The notes: generated by a model not told the origin, from the sequence alone. DNA of 64,000 nucleotides from an uncultured Marinomonas sp. (GCA_947493575.1 CANLRQ010000005.1:1-64000), one strand, 5' to 3'; shown: positions 49,782 to 59,240, numbered from the stretch's first letter. Numbers and translations: made by a program.

Positions 49782-50049
49782 AATATTTATATCCTGTTAC
49801 TAGCTCAGTAAAAGTGTTTATTAATGCCTAAAAAGTCGATATTTACAGGTTACTGAGAAGGTTTAAACAATAAAATCGATTCAATCTGATTACTTATTAG
49901 GCTTTGCAAATTTTAAAAGTCCCGCATTATAAGCGAACAAGCGACTTCACTCTAGAGGACGAGGAGAAAAATCAATATCCTTTATGAATTAAAACGGTTT
50001 TTATTCGATTACTTAGCTTTTTAGCGGCTAAACCTAAATATAATAAATG
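49782..50049. other. aspS upstream region
   Basis: About 270 bp with no gene. On the minus strand a TATAAT (49926-49931) is a good -10 box for aspS but the -35 region is weak. Otherwise nothing recognisable up to the first MITE copy. Confidence 0.4.
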
Positions 50050-50187
50050 GAGACTTTTACACGAAGCCATGAGCAATGATAAGACGAAGCAAAAACAGAC
50101 GAAAAAGAGGAGTTTATAAATTATAAATGTGCTTTTGAGTCTTTATTAACAAAGTATTAGCAAGAGTAATAATCGTATAAAGGTCTC
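50050..50187. mobile_element. MITE copy A (138 bp)
   Basis: Full-length copy of a short inverted-repeat element found five times in this window. Left end GAGACTTTTACACGA, right end TCGTATAAAGGTCTC, with internal GAAGCCATGAGCAATGAT, AAACAGACGAAAAAG and AACAAAGTATTAGCAAG blocks shared with copy B. No coding capacity. Lies just downstream of the GreA/B-like gene. Confidence 0.85.
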
Positions 50188-50215
50188 AAGTGATCTCATC
50201 CGTTACTTTTCCAAC

Positions 50216-50701
50216 TTATTCATGCGACTCAACCTCATAAGCTTTTTGAGTATGAGATGTATTCAACTCTATTTCATCACCTGCATCTTTACCTAAAAGA
50301 AGGCTTCCCATAGGCGATGTTCTTGAAAGCAACATAATGGACACGCCGTCACAATCCACACGTGTTCCACCGGCTACTGGGCTAATAAAAAAATGTACTA
50401 GTTCATCATTATCATTACGCAGAGCAATAAGGCTACCCATGCCGATTAAAGATTGACTCTTTAAATATCCATTTGATTTTTTGAGAAACTCAGCAACGTC
50501 GTTCTCACACTCGATAACCCGTTGAGATTGGCCATGCGCTAAATATGAAGCTTCTAACCCAAAGGTATCGTATTTATTTTCGGCTATGGATTCTTTGCTT
50601 GTTGCCTGTTCATAAGCTTGCATGGCTGCTTTTTGTGCAATCCCCATACGCTCATTAAGGCAAACATTAATACATTCAAGCACACGTTCTTTCTTTAACA
50701 C
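50216..50701 (-). CDS. GreA/GreB-family protein
   Basis: Probable transcription-elongation-type factor or relative, 161 residues from the GTG used here (a TTG 12 codons upstream is open but unlike the family). The N-terminal half is a helical hairpin (KAAMQAYEQATSKESIAENK, DTFGLEASYLAHGQSQRV) and the C-terminal domain has the FKBP-like GreA signature SPMGSLLLGKDAGDEIEL. The N-terminal tip acidic pair of GreA (DE motif) is not obvious, so it may bind RNA polymerase without cleavage stimulation. Sandwiched between two MITE copies. Confidence 0.78.
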   Translation of the reverse strand: MLKKERVLECINVCLNERMGIAQKAAMQAYEQATSKESIAENKYDTFGLEASYLAHGQSQRVIECENDVAEFLKKSNGYLKSQSLIGMGSLIALRNDNDELVHFFISPVAGGTRVDCDGVSIMLLSRTSPMGSLLLGKDAGDEIELNTSHTQKAYEVESHE

Positions 50702-50798
50702 AGCTATCCACTTTTTATAAAAAGGCACACCTATCAAAAGCCCAAAATGGCCCTTTTAAAAACAAAAGTGACGCTAAACTAGCGCCACTATGTACATT

Positions 50799-50937
50799 GA
50801 GACCTTTTCACGAAGTCATGAGCGATGATAACACGAGGCAAAAAACAGACGAAAAAGCGGAGTTTATAAGTTATAAATGCGCATTTTTAGTCTATTTTTT
50901 AACAAAGTACTAACAAGCGTAGTCGTGCAAAGGTCTC
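50799..50937. mobile_element. MITE copy B (139 bp) with 5-bp direct repeats
   Basis: Full-length copy, ends GAGACCTTTTCACGA and TCGTGCAAAGGTCTC. It is flanked on both sides by ACATT (50794-50798 and 50938-50942), consistent with a 5-bp target-site duplication. Lies between the GreA/B-like gene and the slyD-like gene stop. Confidence 0.88.
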
Positions 50938-50960
50938 ACATTACTCTGTTTCTTTGAAGC

Positions 50961-51443
50961 TTAGTGGTGGTGCCCACCTTCTCCATGAACATGCCCATGA
51001 TCCAATTCTTCTTGAGTCGCTTCACGAACATCCATGATTTCAACATCAAAATTTAGCGTCTTGCCTGCCAACGGGTGATTCCCATCCAAAGTAACGCCTT
51101 CTTCACCAACAGCAATAACAGTGACAGGCTGCTCTCCACCTGGAGTTTGAGCCATAAATTGCATGCCGATTTCAATTACATCTACGCCTTGGAAATTTTC
51201 ACGTGGCACTTCTTGTACCATTTCAGGATAAACAGGGCCATAAGCTTCTTCAGGGGAAACGGCAACAGTTGCTTTATCACCTGCTTTTTTGCCTTGTAAC
51301 GCTTTATCAAGACCATCAATAATATTCTGAGCACCGCTCAAAAACACCAAAGGTTCTTGACCAATTGAAGAGTCTAATTCTGCCCCCTCTTCATCGACCA
51401 AAGTATAGTGCATGCTTACCACAGTGTTTGACGCTATTTGCAT
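50961..51443 (-). CDS. SlyD-like FKBP-type peptidyl-prolyl isomerase
   Basis: Cytoplasmic prolyl isomerase and chaperone of 160 residues. FKBP core VSMHYTLVDEEGAELDSS, with the insert-in-flap domain (AYGPVYPEMVQEVPRENF) and a His-rich metal-binding tail GHVHGEGGHHH, shorter than that of E. coli SlyD. An upstream frame extension is unlike the family; ATG follows AAGGAAA, a strong ribosome site. Confidence 0.93.
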   Translation of the reverse strand: MQIASNTVVSMHYTLVDEEGAELDSSIGQEPLVFLSGAQNIIDGLDKALQGKKAGDKATVAVSPEEAYGPVYPEMVQEVPRENFQGVDVIEIGMQFMAQTPGGEQPVTVIAVGEEGVTLDGNHPLAGKTLNFDVEIMDVREATQEELDHGHVHGEGGHHH

Positions 51444-51672
51444 TGTAATTTCCTTACTTTCATTTTTAAACATAAGGAACGAGACTTCCATTAAGCAAAA
51501 GCCCCCCCAAACTTGTGAGACTTCACGCACCTTGTTAGATAATCAGCCATATAATAACTGCCAAAAAAATCAAAAACTAGCTTCCATGATCTTTTTTCTT
51601 CCATGATTTATAAGAAAGGCTCCTTCCCAAATCACACAAAACGAATTAAAAGTCGACATATTAAAAACGAAA

Positions 51673-51694
51673 AACCCCAACGTTTGCTGGGGTT
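51673..51694 (-). terminator. Terminator of cysN
   Basis: AACCCCA-GCAAACGT-TGGGGTT followed by TTTTCG on the minus strand, 57 bases after the cysN stop codon. Confidence 0.88.
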
Positions 51695-51750
51695 ATTTTT
51701 CATACGATCAAAATCAGTCGCATAACATTCTTTAATAGAGCTTTGACAAT

Positions 51751-53364
51751 CTATAGACGAACTTTTTCGATTACACTGCTTACTAGCTCTTCAAGCTTGC
51801 TGTCTGCTATATGGAAATCTGATAAGAACTCATTTCCTATCAATATCACCAAACCAGTCTGCTTTAAAAGAGCTATCTCTGAATCGCTTGCCGTCGCTTT
51901 AACAATAGAAACAATGCCATTTTTCAACAATACACGCTCTACCGCTTCAGCTTGATCTAGCATACTAGTAGACAAAGAAATTACCGCAGGTTTCTGACCC
52001 AATCTAGCCGCTCTGTCTTCTGCCGTCACAACAGTATCTTCATCCAAATCAGCAACCGCATCTTCAACCATAGCAGCACCAACGGTTACATTAGTCAACC
52101 TATCGATAACGATAATTGATCCAGTATGGCGACTATCAACATAAGAATCAAAAGCAACTGGAGCATCAAATTGAATAACACACTCAGCTATGCCGTTTAA
52201 TTCAAGTTGATCGACATTGGTTTTTTCCAAGGTATTTACATCAACTCTGTGCTCAAAATGATGCACCTTACCAGGAACCGACTGGGAACCCACTTTAAAG
52301 TTGTAAAGTTTACCTGGCACAAGTGGGTGCTCAGACATCCAGACAATAGAAGCTCTTAGGCTCGCAGCCATTAATGGAGCATCTTCTTTATGAGCAAGCA
52401 TATCGCCACGACTTACATCGATTTCATCTTCTAAAGTAATCGTTATCGCTTCACCTGATTTGGCAACATCAAGGTCACCATCGTAAGTAACGATCGCCTT
52501 TACCTTACTCGATTTACCAGAAGGTAACGCAACAACCGTGTCACCACGTTTCACCATCCCAGCAGCAACAGTCCCTGAAAAGCCTCGAAAATCTAAATTT
52601 GGACGGTTTACATATTGAACAGGAAGTCTAAAAGCATCACGACTCACATCTCGGTTAATCTTAACGTCCTCTAAAATCGACATCAGAGAACCACCTTTAT
52701 ACCACGGCGTATGTTCCGAAAGGTTAACCACATTATCACCTTGTAGAGCAGACAAAGGCACAAAGTTAATATCACTTATAGAGCGCCCTTCTAGCTGCTC
52801 ATTAAATGCTAAATAATCCGCCTTAATTTCGTCAAAGCGAGACTCTGAGAAATCCACCAAGTCCATTTTATTAACGGCGATAACAAGATGCTTAATACCA
52901 AGCAGTGCAGCAATATAACTGTGACGCTTAGTTTGTGTTTGCACTCCATATCGTGCATCAATCAAAATAATTGCTAAGTCAGATGTAGAAGCACCTGTCG
53001 CCATATTCCGTGTATATTGCTCATGCCCTGGCGTATCGGCAATAATGAATTTACGCTTCTCTGTAGAGAAATAACGATAAGCCACATCAATAGTAATACC
53101 CTGCTCTCGTTCAGCCTGTAAACCATCAACCAACAGAGCCAAATCAACTTCTTCACCCTGCGTTCCCGATTTCTTACTATCGCGTTTAACCGCTTCCATA
53201 TGGTCTTCGAAAATCAACTTTGAATCGTGTAACAAGCGCCCAATAAGCGTACTTTTACCATCATCGACATTGCCGCACGTTAACAATCGCAACATATCTT
53301 TTTCTTCATGCTGCTTCAAATAACTTAATATATCTTGGTTTATCAATTCAGATTGATGAGACAT
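51751..53364 (-). CDS. cysN: Sulfate adenylyltransferase subunit 1 CysN
   Basis: GTPase subunit of ATP sulfurylase, driving APS formation in sulfate assimilation. EF-Tu-like G domain: G1 GNVDDGKST at 31-39, G3 [11 protein letters not shown] near 110-120, G4 NKMD near 165. 537 residues, about 60 more than E. coli CysN. The last 80 residues (from about 458) resemble an APS-kinase (CysC) domain without its P-loop: [20 protein letters not shown] aligns in style with the CysC start, and [19 protein letters not shown] with its later strand. Likely a degenerate CysNC fusion. Confidence 0.93.
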   Translation of the reverse strand: MSHQSELINQDILSYLKQHEEKDMLRLLTCGNVDDGKSTLIGRLLHDSKLIFEDHMEAVKRDSKKSGTQGEEVDLALLVDGLQAEREQGITIDVAYRYFSTEKRKFIIADTPGHEQYTRNMATGASTSDLAIILIDARYGVQTQTKRHSYIAALLGIKHLVIAVNKMDLVDFSESRFDEIKADYLAFNEQLEGRSISDINFVPLSALQGDNVVNLSEHTPWYKGGSLMSILEDVKINRDVSRDAFRLPVQYVNRPNLDFRGFSGTVAAGMVKRGDTVVALPSGKSSKVKAIVTYDGDLDVAKSGEAITITLEDEIDVSRGDMLAHKEDAPLMAASLRASIVWMSEHPLVPGKLYNFKVGSQSVPGKVHHFEHRVDVNTLEKTNVDQLELNGIAECVIQFDAPVAFDSYVDSRHTGSIIVIDRLTNVTVGAAMVEDAVADLDEDTVVTAEDRAARLGQKPAVISLSTSMLDQAEAVERVLLKNGIVSIVKATASDSEIALLKQTGLVILIGNEFLSDFHIADSKLEELVSSVIEKVRL

Positions 53365-53401
53365 TTTTCACTCCAAAACCTTACGTTCAAAACTCTCCTA
53401 T

Positions 53402-53462
53402 AAAACGCTTCTAGCTTGCAAAATTGACATTGATAAAAGCAAACTAAAACAGGAGGCGTTTT
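53402..53462 (-). promoter_or_regulatory. Two-part hairpin between cysD and cysN
   Basis: The 105-nt cysD-cysN gap folds: outer arms AAAACGCTTC / GAGGCGTTTT (9 of 10 paired) enclose inner arms TAGCTTGC / GCAAACTA (8 pairs with one wobble), with a 6-nt bulge. It lies in the message between the two cistrons, upstream of the cysN ribosome site. Might be an mRNA-processing, stabilising or partial-termination element. Confidence 0.5.
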
Positions 53463-53469
53463 TTGTTAA

Positions 53470-54381
53470 TTAGAAATAACCTTGCTTTTTCTTTTCTTCC
53501 ATCGAACCAGAGGAGTCGTGATCTATCATACGACCTTGACGCTCGGAGCTCTTAGTAAGCAACATTTCTTGAATGATTTCTGGTAGGGTATTTGCCTCAG
53601 ACTCAACAGCACCAGTAAGCGGGTAACAACCTAAAGTTCTAAAGCGTACTGATTTCATCATCGGCTCTTCATTTTCTTTTAAAGGCATGCGTTCATCATC
53701 AACCATGATTAACGTACCATCTCGTTCGACAACGGGACGTTTCTCAGAAAAATACAAAGGAACAATATCGATATTTTCTAAATAAATGTATTGCCAAATG
53801 TCTAACTCAGTCCAATTAGACAGAGGGAACACCCGAATACTCTCGCCTTTATTTACTTTTCCATTATAAATATTCCATAGCTCAGGGCGCTGATTCTTCG
53901 GATCCCAACGGTGCTGCTTATCGCGGAATGAATAAACTCTTTCTTTCGCTCTTGATTTCTCTTCATCACGTCGAGCACCACCAAAAGCCGCATCAAAACC
54001 ATATTGATCTAGAGCTTGCTTGAGTCCTTGCGTTTTCATAACGTCAGTATGCTTAGAACTTCCGTGAGTAAATGGACCAATACCTTGAGCAACACCCTCT
54101 GGGTTTTGATGAACCAAAAGCTCTAGACCTAACTTGGAGACCAGCTCATCGCGAAATTTAATCATCTCTTTAAACTTCCACCCTGTATCCACATGCAGTA
54201 AAGGGAATGGTGGTTTTCCTGGATAAAAGGCCTTCATCGCAAGGTGCAGCATAACGGCCGAATCCTTACCAATTGAATAAAGCATAACTGGGTTATCAAA
54301 CTCCGCCGCAACTTCACGGATAATGTGAATACTTTCAGCTTCCAGTTGTTTCAAATGAGTGAGCCTAGCTTCTGTTGTCAT
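53470..54381 (-). CDS. cysD: Sulfate adenylyltransferase subunit 2 CysD
   Basis: Catalytic PP-loop subunit of ATP sulfurylase, making APS from sulfate and ATP with Cys[18 protein letters not shown] contains the PP-loop near 37-42; [11 protein letters not shown] and [20 protein letters not shown] follow. The ATG used gives the usual [18 protein letters not shown]-terminus, 303 residues; an ATG five codons upstream is also open. cysC and other cys genes are not nearby. Confidence 0.97.
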   Translation of the reverse strand: MTTEARLTHLKQLEAESIHIIREVAAEFDNPVMLYSIGKDSAVMLHLAMKAFYPGKPPFPLLHVDTGWKFKEMIKFRDELVSKLGLELLVHQNPEGVAQGIGPFTHGSSKHTDVMKTQGLKQALDQYGFDAAFGGARRDEEKSRAKERVYSFRDKQHRWDPKNQRPELWNIYNGKVNKGESIRVFPLSNWTELDIWQYIYLENIDIVPLYFSEKRPVVERDGTLIMVDDERMPLKENEEPMMKSVRFRTLGCYPLTGAVESEANTLPEIIQEMLLTKSSERQGRMIDHDSSGSMEEKKKQGYF

Positions 54382-54552
54382 AATCTCGCATCTCAATAAA
54401 ATCGTGTCCGTTTAGTAACATCTCTATTTTTACACTATACCATGCGAATAAGTTATAAAAATACAAATATATAGACTTTAAAGGAATATACATATTAGAA
54501 CCTTACTTATTAACCATTAAGCCTTAAACAATACGTTAAGTTTAAAAAAGAC

Positions 54553-54581
54553 AAAAAAAAGACCGAATAAACGATCTTTTT
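54553..54581 (-). terminator. Terminator of coiled-coil membrane protein gene
   Basis: On the minus strand AAAGATCG-TTTATT-CGGTCTTT with T run TTTTTTTT; one wobble pair. It lies about 25 bases past the upstream gene's stop. Confidence 0.7.
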
Positions 54582-54605
54582 AAAACATGCTGTATGCAAT
54601 TTTGT

Positions 54606-55628
54606 TTATGGCGTATCTTCAGTTAATTGTTGCTGCAACTGCACTTGTAGTACCTGAGACTCCAAGCGATTAATTGAAGCATTCATTTGAGCCCTAAAAG
54701 CATCAATGGAGTCAATTGCTTCTTGATGATCCTGTAATGTACGCTCTAAATCAGCCGGAATACTTGCAGTAACTGGGTTAGCAGGAGTATCTGCAAGGGA
54801 ATCCACTCTACTTGATAAAGCCCCAATATTACTGCTCAAGGTATCAATGGTTTGTGAGAACTCTTGTAATTGAGTTTTTAAAGACGATATTTCAGCTTCG
54901 TAAGAAGTAAGCTGAACAGAATTTGCTTCTAATCGGCCTTGTAGCACTAGGTCTTTCTCTTCTAAGTTAGCAGAGGCATTTTGTAACTGCTCTTGGTTTA
55001 ACCTCAGTTCCGTCAAAGCGCCTTCTTGATCTGTCTTTAGCTTCTCAAGTGCTGCCATCGCATCAACTAGCTGGTTATAACCCGCCTCAACATCATTAAA
55101 CGCGCTGCCCTGAACGGCTATCAGCTTAGCTTGAGTTGAAGACGCTTCTTTCAATGCAGCTAAAGAACCATCAATAGACTCTACATTAGCAGTATTCGCG
55201 GCGATGGCTTTTCTATTTGTATCATATGACACTCCCCACAGCTTACGAATCTCACTACTGTGAATTTTTAATGTTTCTTCTAAAGTCGAGCCCTGTTCAT
55301 TAGCAGAAACATCAGCGGCTAAAAGTTGATGATCTAAATTCTTCACTTCGCTTTTCGTAAGTTGTAATTCTCCTAACAACATTTGGTTTTGCTGCCACAG
55401 CCAATACCCTGCTCCACCAGCGCCACCAAGAATTAACAATAATAAAAAATACACGCCGCCAAGGCTGGTTTTTTTATATGTTACACCAGCCGCAGGGGTT
55501 GCACCCGTAGGACGGGAAGGTGGAGGATTCAATTTCCGCTTAGTTTGAACATTAGCGGTTCGTCGTTCGCTTACTTCATCATGGTCTAAAGTAAGGCTTG
55601 GAATATCTACATCATCGTTTCTGGACAT
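54606..55628 (-). CDS. Single-pass membrane protein with long coiled coil
   Basis: 340 residues, function unknown. A cytoplasmic N-terminal tail of about 55 residues rich in Pro, Ser and Thr (RKLNPPPSRPTGATPAAG), one transmembrane helix with GGVYFLLLLILGGAGGAGYW (about 57-76), then a coiled coil over most of the rest (LLGELQLTKSEVKNLDHQ; SYEAEISSLKTQLQEF). No enzymatic motif. Divergent from sodB. Could be a division, envelope or phage-defence-like scaffold, but nothing in the context decides. Confidence 0.7.
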   Translation of the reverse strand: MSRNDDVDIPSLTLDHDEVSERRTANVQTKRKLNPPPSRPTGATPAAGVTYKKTSLGGVYFLLLLILGGAGGAGYWLWQQNQMLLGELQLTKSEVKNLDHQLLAADVSANEQGSTLEETLKIHSSEIRKLWGVSYDTNRKAIAANTANVESIDGSLAALKEASSTQAKLIAVQGSAFNDVEAGYNQLVDAMAALEKLKTDQEGALTELRLNQEQLQNASANLEEKDLVLQGRLEANSVQLTSYEAEISSLKTQLQEFSQTIDTLSSNIGALSSRVDSLADTPANPVTASIPADLERTLQDHQEAIDSIDAFRAQMNASINRLESQVLQVQLQQQLTEDTP

Positions 55629-55783
55629 CGAGCTCTATTTCTTTATCTGTGACTTAAAAGGGAAAATTTCATAACCATACTAACTTAATGAATATAAAAT
55701 TCATTTTTTCAGTGCTACTATATAAGCACCATTAACTGCTTGATAACAAGCATTTTTGATATATTAACGCTAGGAGAAAAGAT

Positions 55784-56368
55784 ATGTCTTTCGAATTACC
55801 AGCTCTTCCTTACGCTAAAGAAGCACTTGAGCCTCATATGTCTACTGAAACTCTTGAGTTTCACCACGGTAAACACCATAACACGTACGTTGTTAAATTA
55901 AATGGTCTTGTACCTGGTACAGAGTACGAAGGCAAATCTTTGGAAGAAATTATTGCATCAGCACCAGCAGGCCCTGTATTTAATAATGCCGCTCAAATCT
56001 GGAACCACACATTCTTTTGGAACAGCTTAAGCCCAAATGGTGGTGGTGAACCAACTGGTGATCTTGCAGATGCTATTAATGCTAAATGGGGTTCTTTTGA
56101 AGCGTTCCAAGCTGAATTCAATGACAAAGCCGTTAACAACTTTGGTTCAAGCTGGACTTGGTTAGTTAAAAACGCTGCGGGTGAATTAGAAATCGTAAAT
56201 ACAAGCAACGCTGGTACACCTTCAACAAATGGCCAAACAGCATTGTTAACAGTTGACCTTTGGGAGCACGCTTATTATATCGATTATCGTAACGTTCGCC
56301 CTGACTATCTAAAAGGCTTCTGGGCTTTAGCTAACTGGGATTTCGCAGCAGCAAACTTCGCAGCTTAA
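55784..56368 (+). CDS. sodB: Iron superoxide dismutase SodB
   Basis: Cytoplasmic superoxide dismutase of 194 residues. Metal ligands H27, H75, D158 and H162 ([13 protein letters not shown]) and the Fe-type QIWNHTFFW and FGSSWTWLV segments. An AGGAGAAAAG ribosome site precedes the ATG. Confidence 0.98.
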   Translation: MSFELPALPYAKEALEPHMSTETLEFHHGKHHNTYVVKLNGLVPGTEYEGKSLEEIIASAPAGPVFNNAAQIWNHTFFWNSLSPNGGGEPTGDLADAINAKWGSFEAFQAEFNDKAVNNFGSSWTWLVKNAAGELEIVNTSNAGTPSTNGQTALLTVDLWEHAYYIDYRNVRPDYLKGFWALANWDFAAANFAA

Positions 56369-56513
56369 TCTTTTTTAATGAGTAGTAAGTAAGAAAAAGC
56401 CAGTCAGATTATTTTTCTTACTATGAAACTTTTGAGTAACATTGCTGATTCAGTCGCCACGAAAAAGTTTTATCATTACTAACCCTCATGAGAATATTGA
56501 GGGTTAGTATTTT

Positions 56514-56597
56514 AAGACCTTTGCACGATTATTACGTTTGTTAATACTTTGTTAAAAACAGACTCAAAATGCTCATTTCTAACTCTTCATGGTTTTT
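56514..56597. mobile_element. MITE copy C (partial, opposite orientation)
   Basis: AAGACCTTTGCACGA begins a block matching the reverse complement of copies A and B: GTTTGTTAATACTTTGTTAAAAACAGACTCAAAATGC, then diverging. The other terminal repeat is missing, so it is a remnant. Lies downstream of sodB. Confidence 0.75.
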
Positions 56598-56600
56598 CAT

Positions 56601-56647
56601 AGTACCTTTAGATAATAGTACCTTTAGATAATAGTACCTTTAGATAT
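56601..56647. repeat. 16-bp tandem repeat AGTACCTTTAGATAAT, about 2.9 copies
   Basis: Three head-to-tail copies, the last cut at AGTACCTTTAGATAT. It overlaps the phyH stop codon, so the last codons of that gene lie in the repeat. Confidence 0.95.
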
Positions 56648-57467
56648 AAGACGCTGGAATTGGCTCTTCACTCGATTCAACTAACTTAGCAAACTCAATT
56701 GTCGGATCAGATAAGATTAACGGATACCCCCCCTCCCAACTTGAATGCCAGTGATCGTTCAAAGCTCTTTGTAAAATTAATCCCATCCATCGAGAACGTG
56801 CCTCAGTCCAATTCGTACTGTTGTGCCCCTCTAGCAACACATCTCTCACACTACTCATTTCAATATAGATTGTTTTTCTTGCACCACTCGTTTGCTTTTC
56901 TGGCGAGCTATGTAACAGCCTCATATCATGAATAATAACATCACCCGCTTTCGCTGTTATTTCCATCCAGTTTGACGTATTTTTATTAGAATATTCTTTA
57001 TGACTGTTTGGCACATACCTAAAACAACCATCACCAGCATTCGAATCGTCTAAATACACACCGACATTAATAAAACGATTTGCCTTCATATAAAGCACAT
57101 CACGATGCCACATCACTTCATATTGACGCCCTTCGCGCTTATAGAACATATCCATTTGAAGGGGAATAGCGCCTTCACCAAAAAACTCCCTAGCAATGGC
57201 CAACCAAAAAGGTGATGACAATAAATCCAAAGTTAATTCCGTATTTATTCCATGTAAATCATTTTGACGCATCAGCTTTTTATTTCTATCCCCAAATACC
57301 GCTGCATTAGGATAAAAAGGCTCATCGCTTTTTGTGTTCTCTATTTCTAGGTGCGTTGCATAGTCATTCCAAGCACTTAATTGTGACGGCGTTAATACAT
57401 TCGATAAATGCAAATACCCTTCATTTTGAAACGAGCGCATCTGATCATTATTGATCTCAAATCTCAT
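56640..57467 (-). CDS. Phytanoyl-CoA dioxygenase family protein
   Basis: Fe(II)/2-oxoglutarate oxygenase of 275 residues. Metal ligands H121 and D123 (VMWHRDVLYMK) and distal H186 (HDMRLLHSSPEK), with the RKTIYIEMSS strand following the 2-oxoglutarate site. The frame runs 14 codons further upstream but those lie in a MITE; ATG after AGGGGAA is chosen. Substrate unknown; bacterial relatives include ectoine hydroxylase and small-molecule hydroxylases. Flanked by MITE D and the tandem repeat. Confidence 0.85.
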   Translation of the reverse strand: MRFEINNDQMRSFQNEGYLHLSNVLTPSQLSAWNDYATHLEIENTKSDEPFYPNAAVFGDRNKKLMRQNDLHGINTELTLDLLSSPFWLAIAREFFGEGAIPLQMDMFYKREGRQYEVMWHRDVLYMKANRFINVGVYLDDSNAGDGCFRYVPNSHKEYSNKNTSNWMEITAKAGDVIIHDMRLLHSSPEKQTSGARKTIYIEMSSVRDVLLEGHNSTNWTEARSRWMGLILQRALNDHWHSSWEGGYPLILSDPTIEFAKLVESSEEPIPASYI

Positions 57468-57496
57468 AATTCCCCTACTAGATTTTAATTTTTCTC

Positions 57497-57540
57497 GAGA
57501 CCTTTGCACGAAGTCATGAACATAGTCGAATAAAGGTCTC
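57497..57540. mobile_element. MITE copy D (44 bp, internally deleted)
   Basis: GAGACCTTTGCACGAAGTCAT...CGAATAAAGGTCTC, both terminal inverted repeats with almost no interior. Fits exactly in the gap between the phyH start and the terB-like stop. Confidence 0.88.
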
Positions 57541-57542
57541 TT

Positions 57543-57992
57543 CTAACAATTAAGTTCTTTTTTCACTTCTAACTTAGTTCGTATAAAGTCAGAGTGAGGG
57601 ACATAAAGCAACTCACTTATCCTTCTAATTCTATGATCTTCGTATTCATCAAGCTGAGAATCAGCATAGGCTATCCGCCAAAGACAACGCATTATTTCAT
57701 CTTTTTCAAGATTGCTGGCTTGCTCATTAATTACTTTCGTATATTTGAACATATCATTGGCAACTTTTGATTGTTCTTTTGCCTCTTCAAAAATTGAATC
57801 CACCTCCGAATTTAACCCCGTTTGATTCTTTAATACTTCAAGGATTTTTTCTACCTCTCTCTGATTGATATCATCATCCGCCATCATCACTTCGACTAGA
57901 ATAGTAGCTAGCGCTAAATGATAAGATATCTTTGGATCATCTGAAGGGGTATCACCCAAACTCGTAAACAACTTTTTTAATCCAAACAACAT
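57543..57992 (-). CDS. TerB-family protein
   Basis: A 149-residue helical protein with the TerB/DjlA-like pattern LALATILVEVMMADDDINQR (metal-binding acids) and IMRCLWRIAYADSQLDEYED. The ATG with GAGGAAA upstream is chosen over a longer frame. Tellurite-resistance B domains bind divalent metals and occur in stress systems, but no other ter gene is nearby. Confidence 0.82.
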   Translation of the reverse strand: MLFGLKKLFTSLGDTPSDDPKISYHLALATILVEVMMADDDINQREVEKILEVLKNQTGLNSEVDSIFEEAKEQSKVANDMFKYTKVINEQASNLEKDEIMRCLWRIAYADSQLDEYEDHRIRRISELLYVPHSDFIRTKLEVKKELNC

Positions 57993-58085
57993 TCTCGTTT
58001 CCTCTATGTTTTTAATCATTATAATCAATAGATAAACAATGTTTTGTCATTTACGTGAAAAAATATCAAAATCAATAACCACATT

Positions 58086-58175
58086 GAGACCTTTTCACTA
58101 AGTCATGAGCTACCATATAAAACTAGTCTGTTTTTAACAAAGTATTGGCAAGCGAAGCAGTCGTGCAAAGGTCTC
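58086..58175. mobile_element. MITE copy E (90 bp)
   Basis: Ends GAGACCTTTTCACTA and TCGTGCAAAGGTCTC; lost about 50 bp of the interior relative to copies A and B. Ends 31 bases before the first YeeE/YedE-like gene, between it and the divergent terB-like gene. Confidence 0.88.
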
Positions 58176-58206
58176 AATTTTTCAATCTATTAAGGGTACA
58201 TCACCT

Positions 58207-58620
58207 ATGGAAGAATACATCAACCCTCTTATAGGAGGTCTATTAATAGGAGCCACGGCAACCTTTTACCTTTTTTCCACGGGAAAAGTATTGGGTATTA
58301 GTGGCATCCTTGCTCAAGCTATTTTCAAGAAAGACAAAATGCTCCCTATCGTTTTTCTAATAGGACTTATTATTGGCGGCAGTTTTTACGGAAACCTCAT
58401 TCCACAAATGACTGCTTTCCCAGAAAATCGTAATATTTGGTTATTGATAGCATCAGGTCTACTGGTTGGCTATGGCACGCGTCTAGGAAGTGGCTGCACA
58501 AGCGGACATGGCGTGTGTGGTATTTCTCGTCTATCACCTCGATCCATCATTGCGACGATTGTGTTTATTTCTAGCGCCATGATTACCGTCTACATTGTTA
58601 AATTTCTACCTATTAATTAA
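58207..58620 (+). CDS. YeeE/YedE family membrane protein, subunit 1
   Basis: A 137-residue membrane protein with four or so hydrophobic helices and the conserved [18 protein letters not shown] motif near residues 100-117, where cysteines may handle sulfur substrates. The larger YeeE/TsuA transporters bring thiosulfate into cells; these half-size pairs are thought to move sulfur compounds and often sit beside rhodanese or ArsR genes, absent here. The start lies just after a MITE, which could contribute to its promoter. Confidence 0.88.
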   Translation: MEEYINPLIGGLLIGATATFYLFSTGKVLGISGILAQAIFKKDKMLPIVFLIGLIIGGSFYGNLIPQMTAFPENRNIWLLIASGLLVGYGTRLGSGCTSGHGVCGISRLSPRSIIATIVFISSAMITVYIVKFLPIN

Positions 58621-58629
58621 GAGGTCTAC

Positions 58630-59055
58630 ATGTCGCTATTAATTACGTTATTATCCGGAATATTTTTTGGGTTAGGGCTTGCCTATTCTGAAATGACTAA
58701 CCCTGCTGTCGTACTTGGCTTTTTAGACATCACGGGGAACTGGAATCCATCGCTTATCTTTGTAATGGGCGGTGCAATTACAATTGGTTTAATGGGCTAC
58801 CTTATTCGTAATAGAATGAGCCGCCCTTGGTTAGCACTTAAATGGGCCATTCCCACCCGTAGAGACATTGATGCGCCACTGATTAAAGGCTCTATTTTAT
58901 TTGGTATTGGATGGGGGTTAAGCGGCTATTGCCCGGGACCGGGGCTAACCGCACTTGTAAATAACCCTTATGAAGGGATCGTATTTATCGTGGCTCTTAT
59001 TGCTGGCAGCGCACTCTTTCAGTATCAATCCAAAAATACAACTAAATTACAATGA
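58630..59055 (+). CDS. YeeE/YedE family membrane protein, subunit 2
   Basis: Partner half-transporter of 141 residues (DUF6691-type). [20 protein letters not shown] near the start and GWGLSGYCPGPGLTAL with the conserved Cys near 105-120. Nine bases after subunit 1, so cotranscribed. Similar pairs form heteromeric sulfur-transport membrane proteins; substrate unknown. Confidence 0.88.
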   Translation: MSLLITLLSGIFFGLGLAYSEMTNPAVVLGFLDITGNWNPSLIFVMGGAITIGLMGYLIRNRMSRPWLALKWAIPTRRDIDAPLIKGSILFGIGWGLSGYCPGPGLTALVNNPYEGIVFIVALIAGSALFQYQSKNTTKLQ

Positions 59056-59240
59056 TAAGCACTTGACCTGAGAGCCCGCAAATTTTAAATTGCGCTTGTG
59101 TCGATACAGGCCGTAATTCTTGCAGCATCAACAATGATCGTCATCGCTTTTTACCCAAATCATTAAGCAAATACAGCAAAATAAGCAGCGTAATAAACCT
59201 CTTATTTTGCTGTGTTCTGTTACACGAGGCTTTTTATCTA

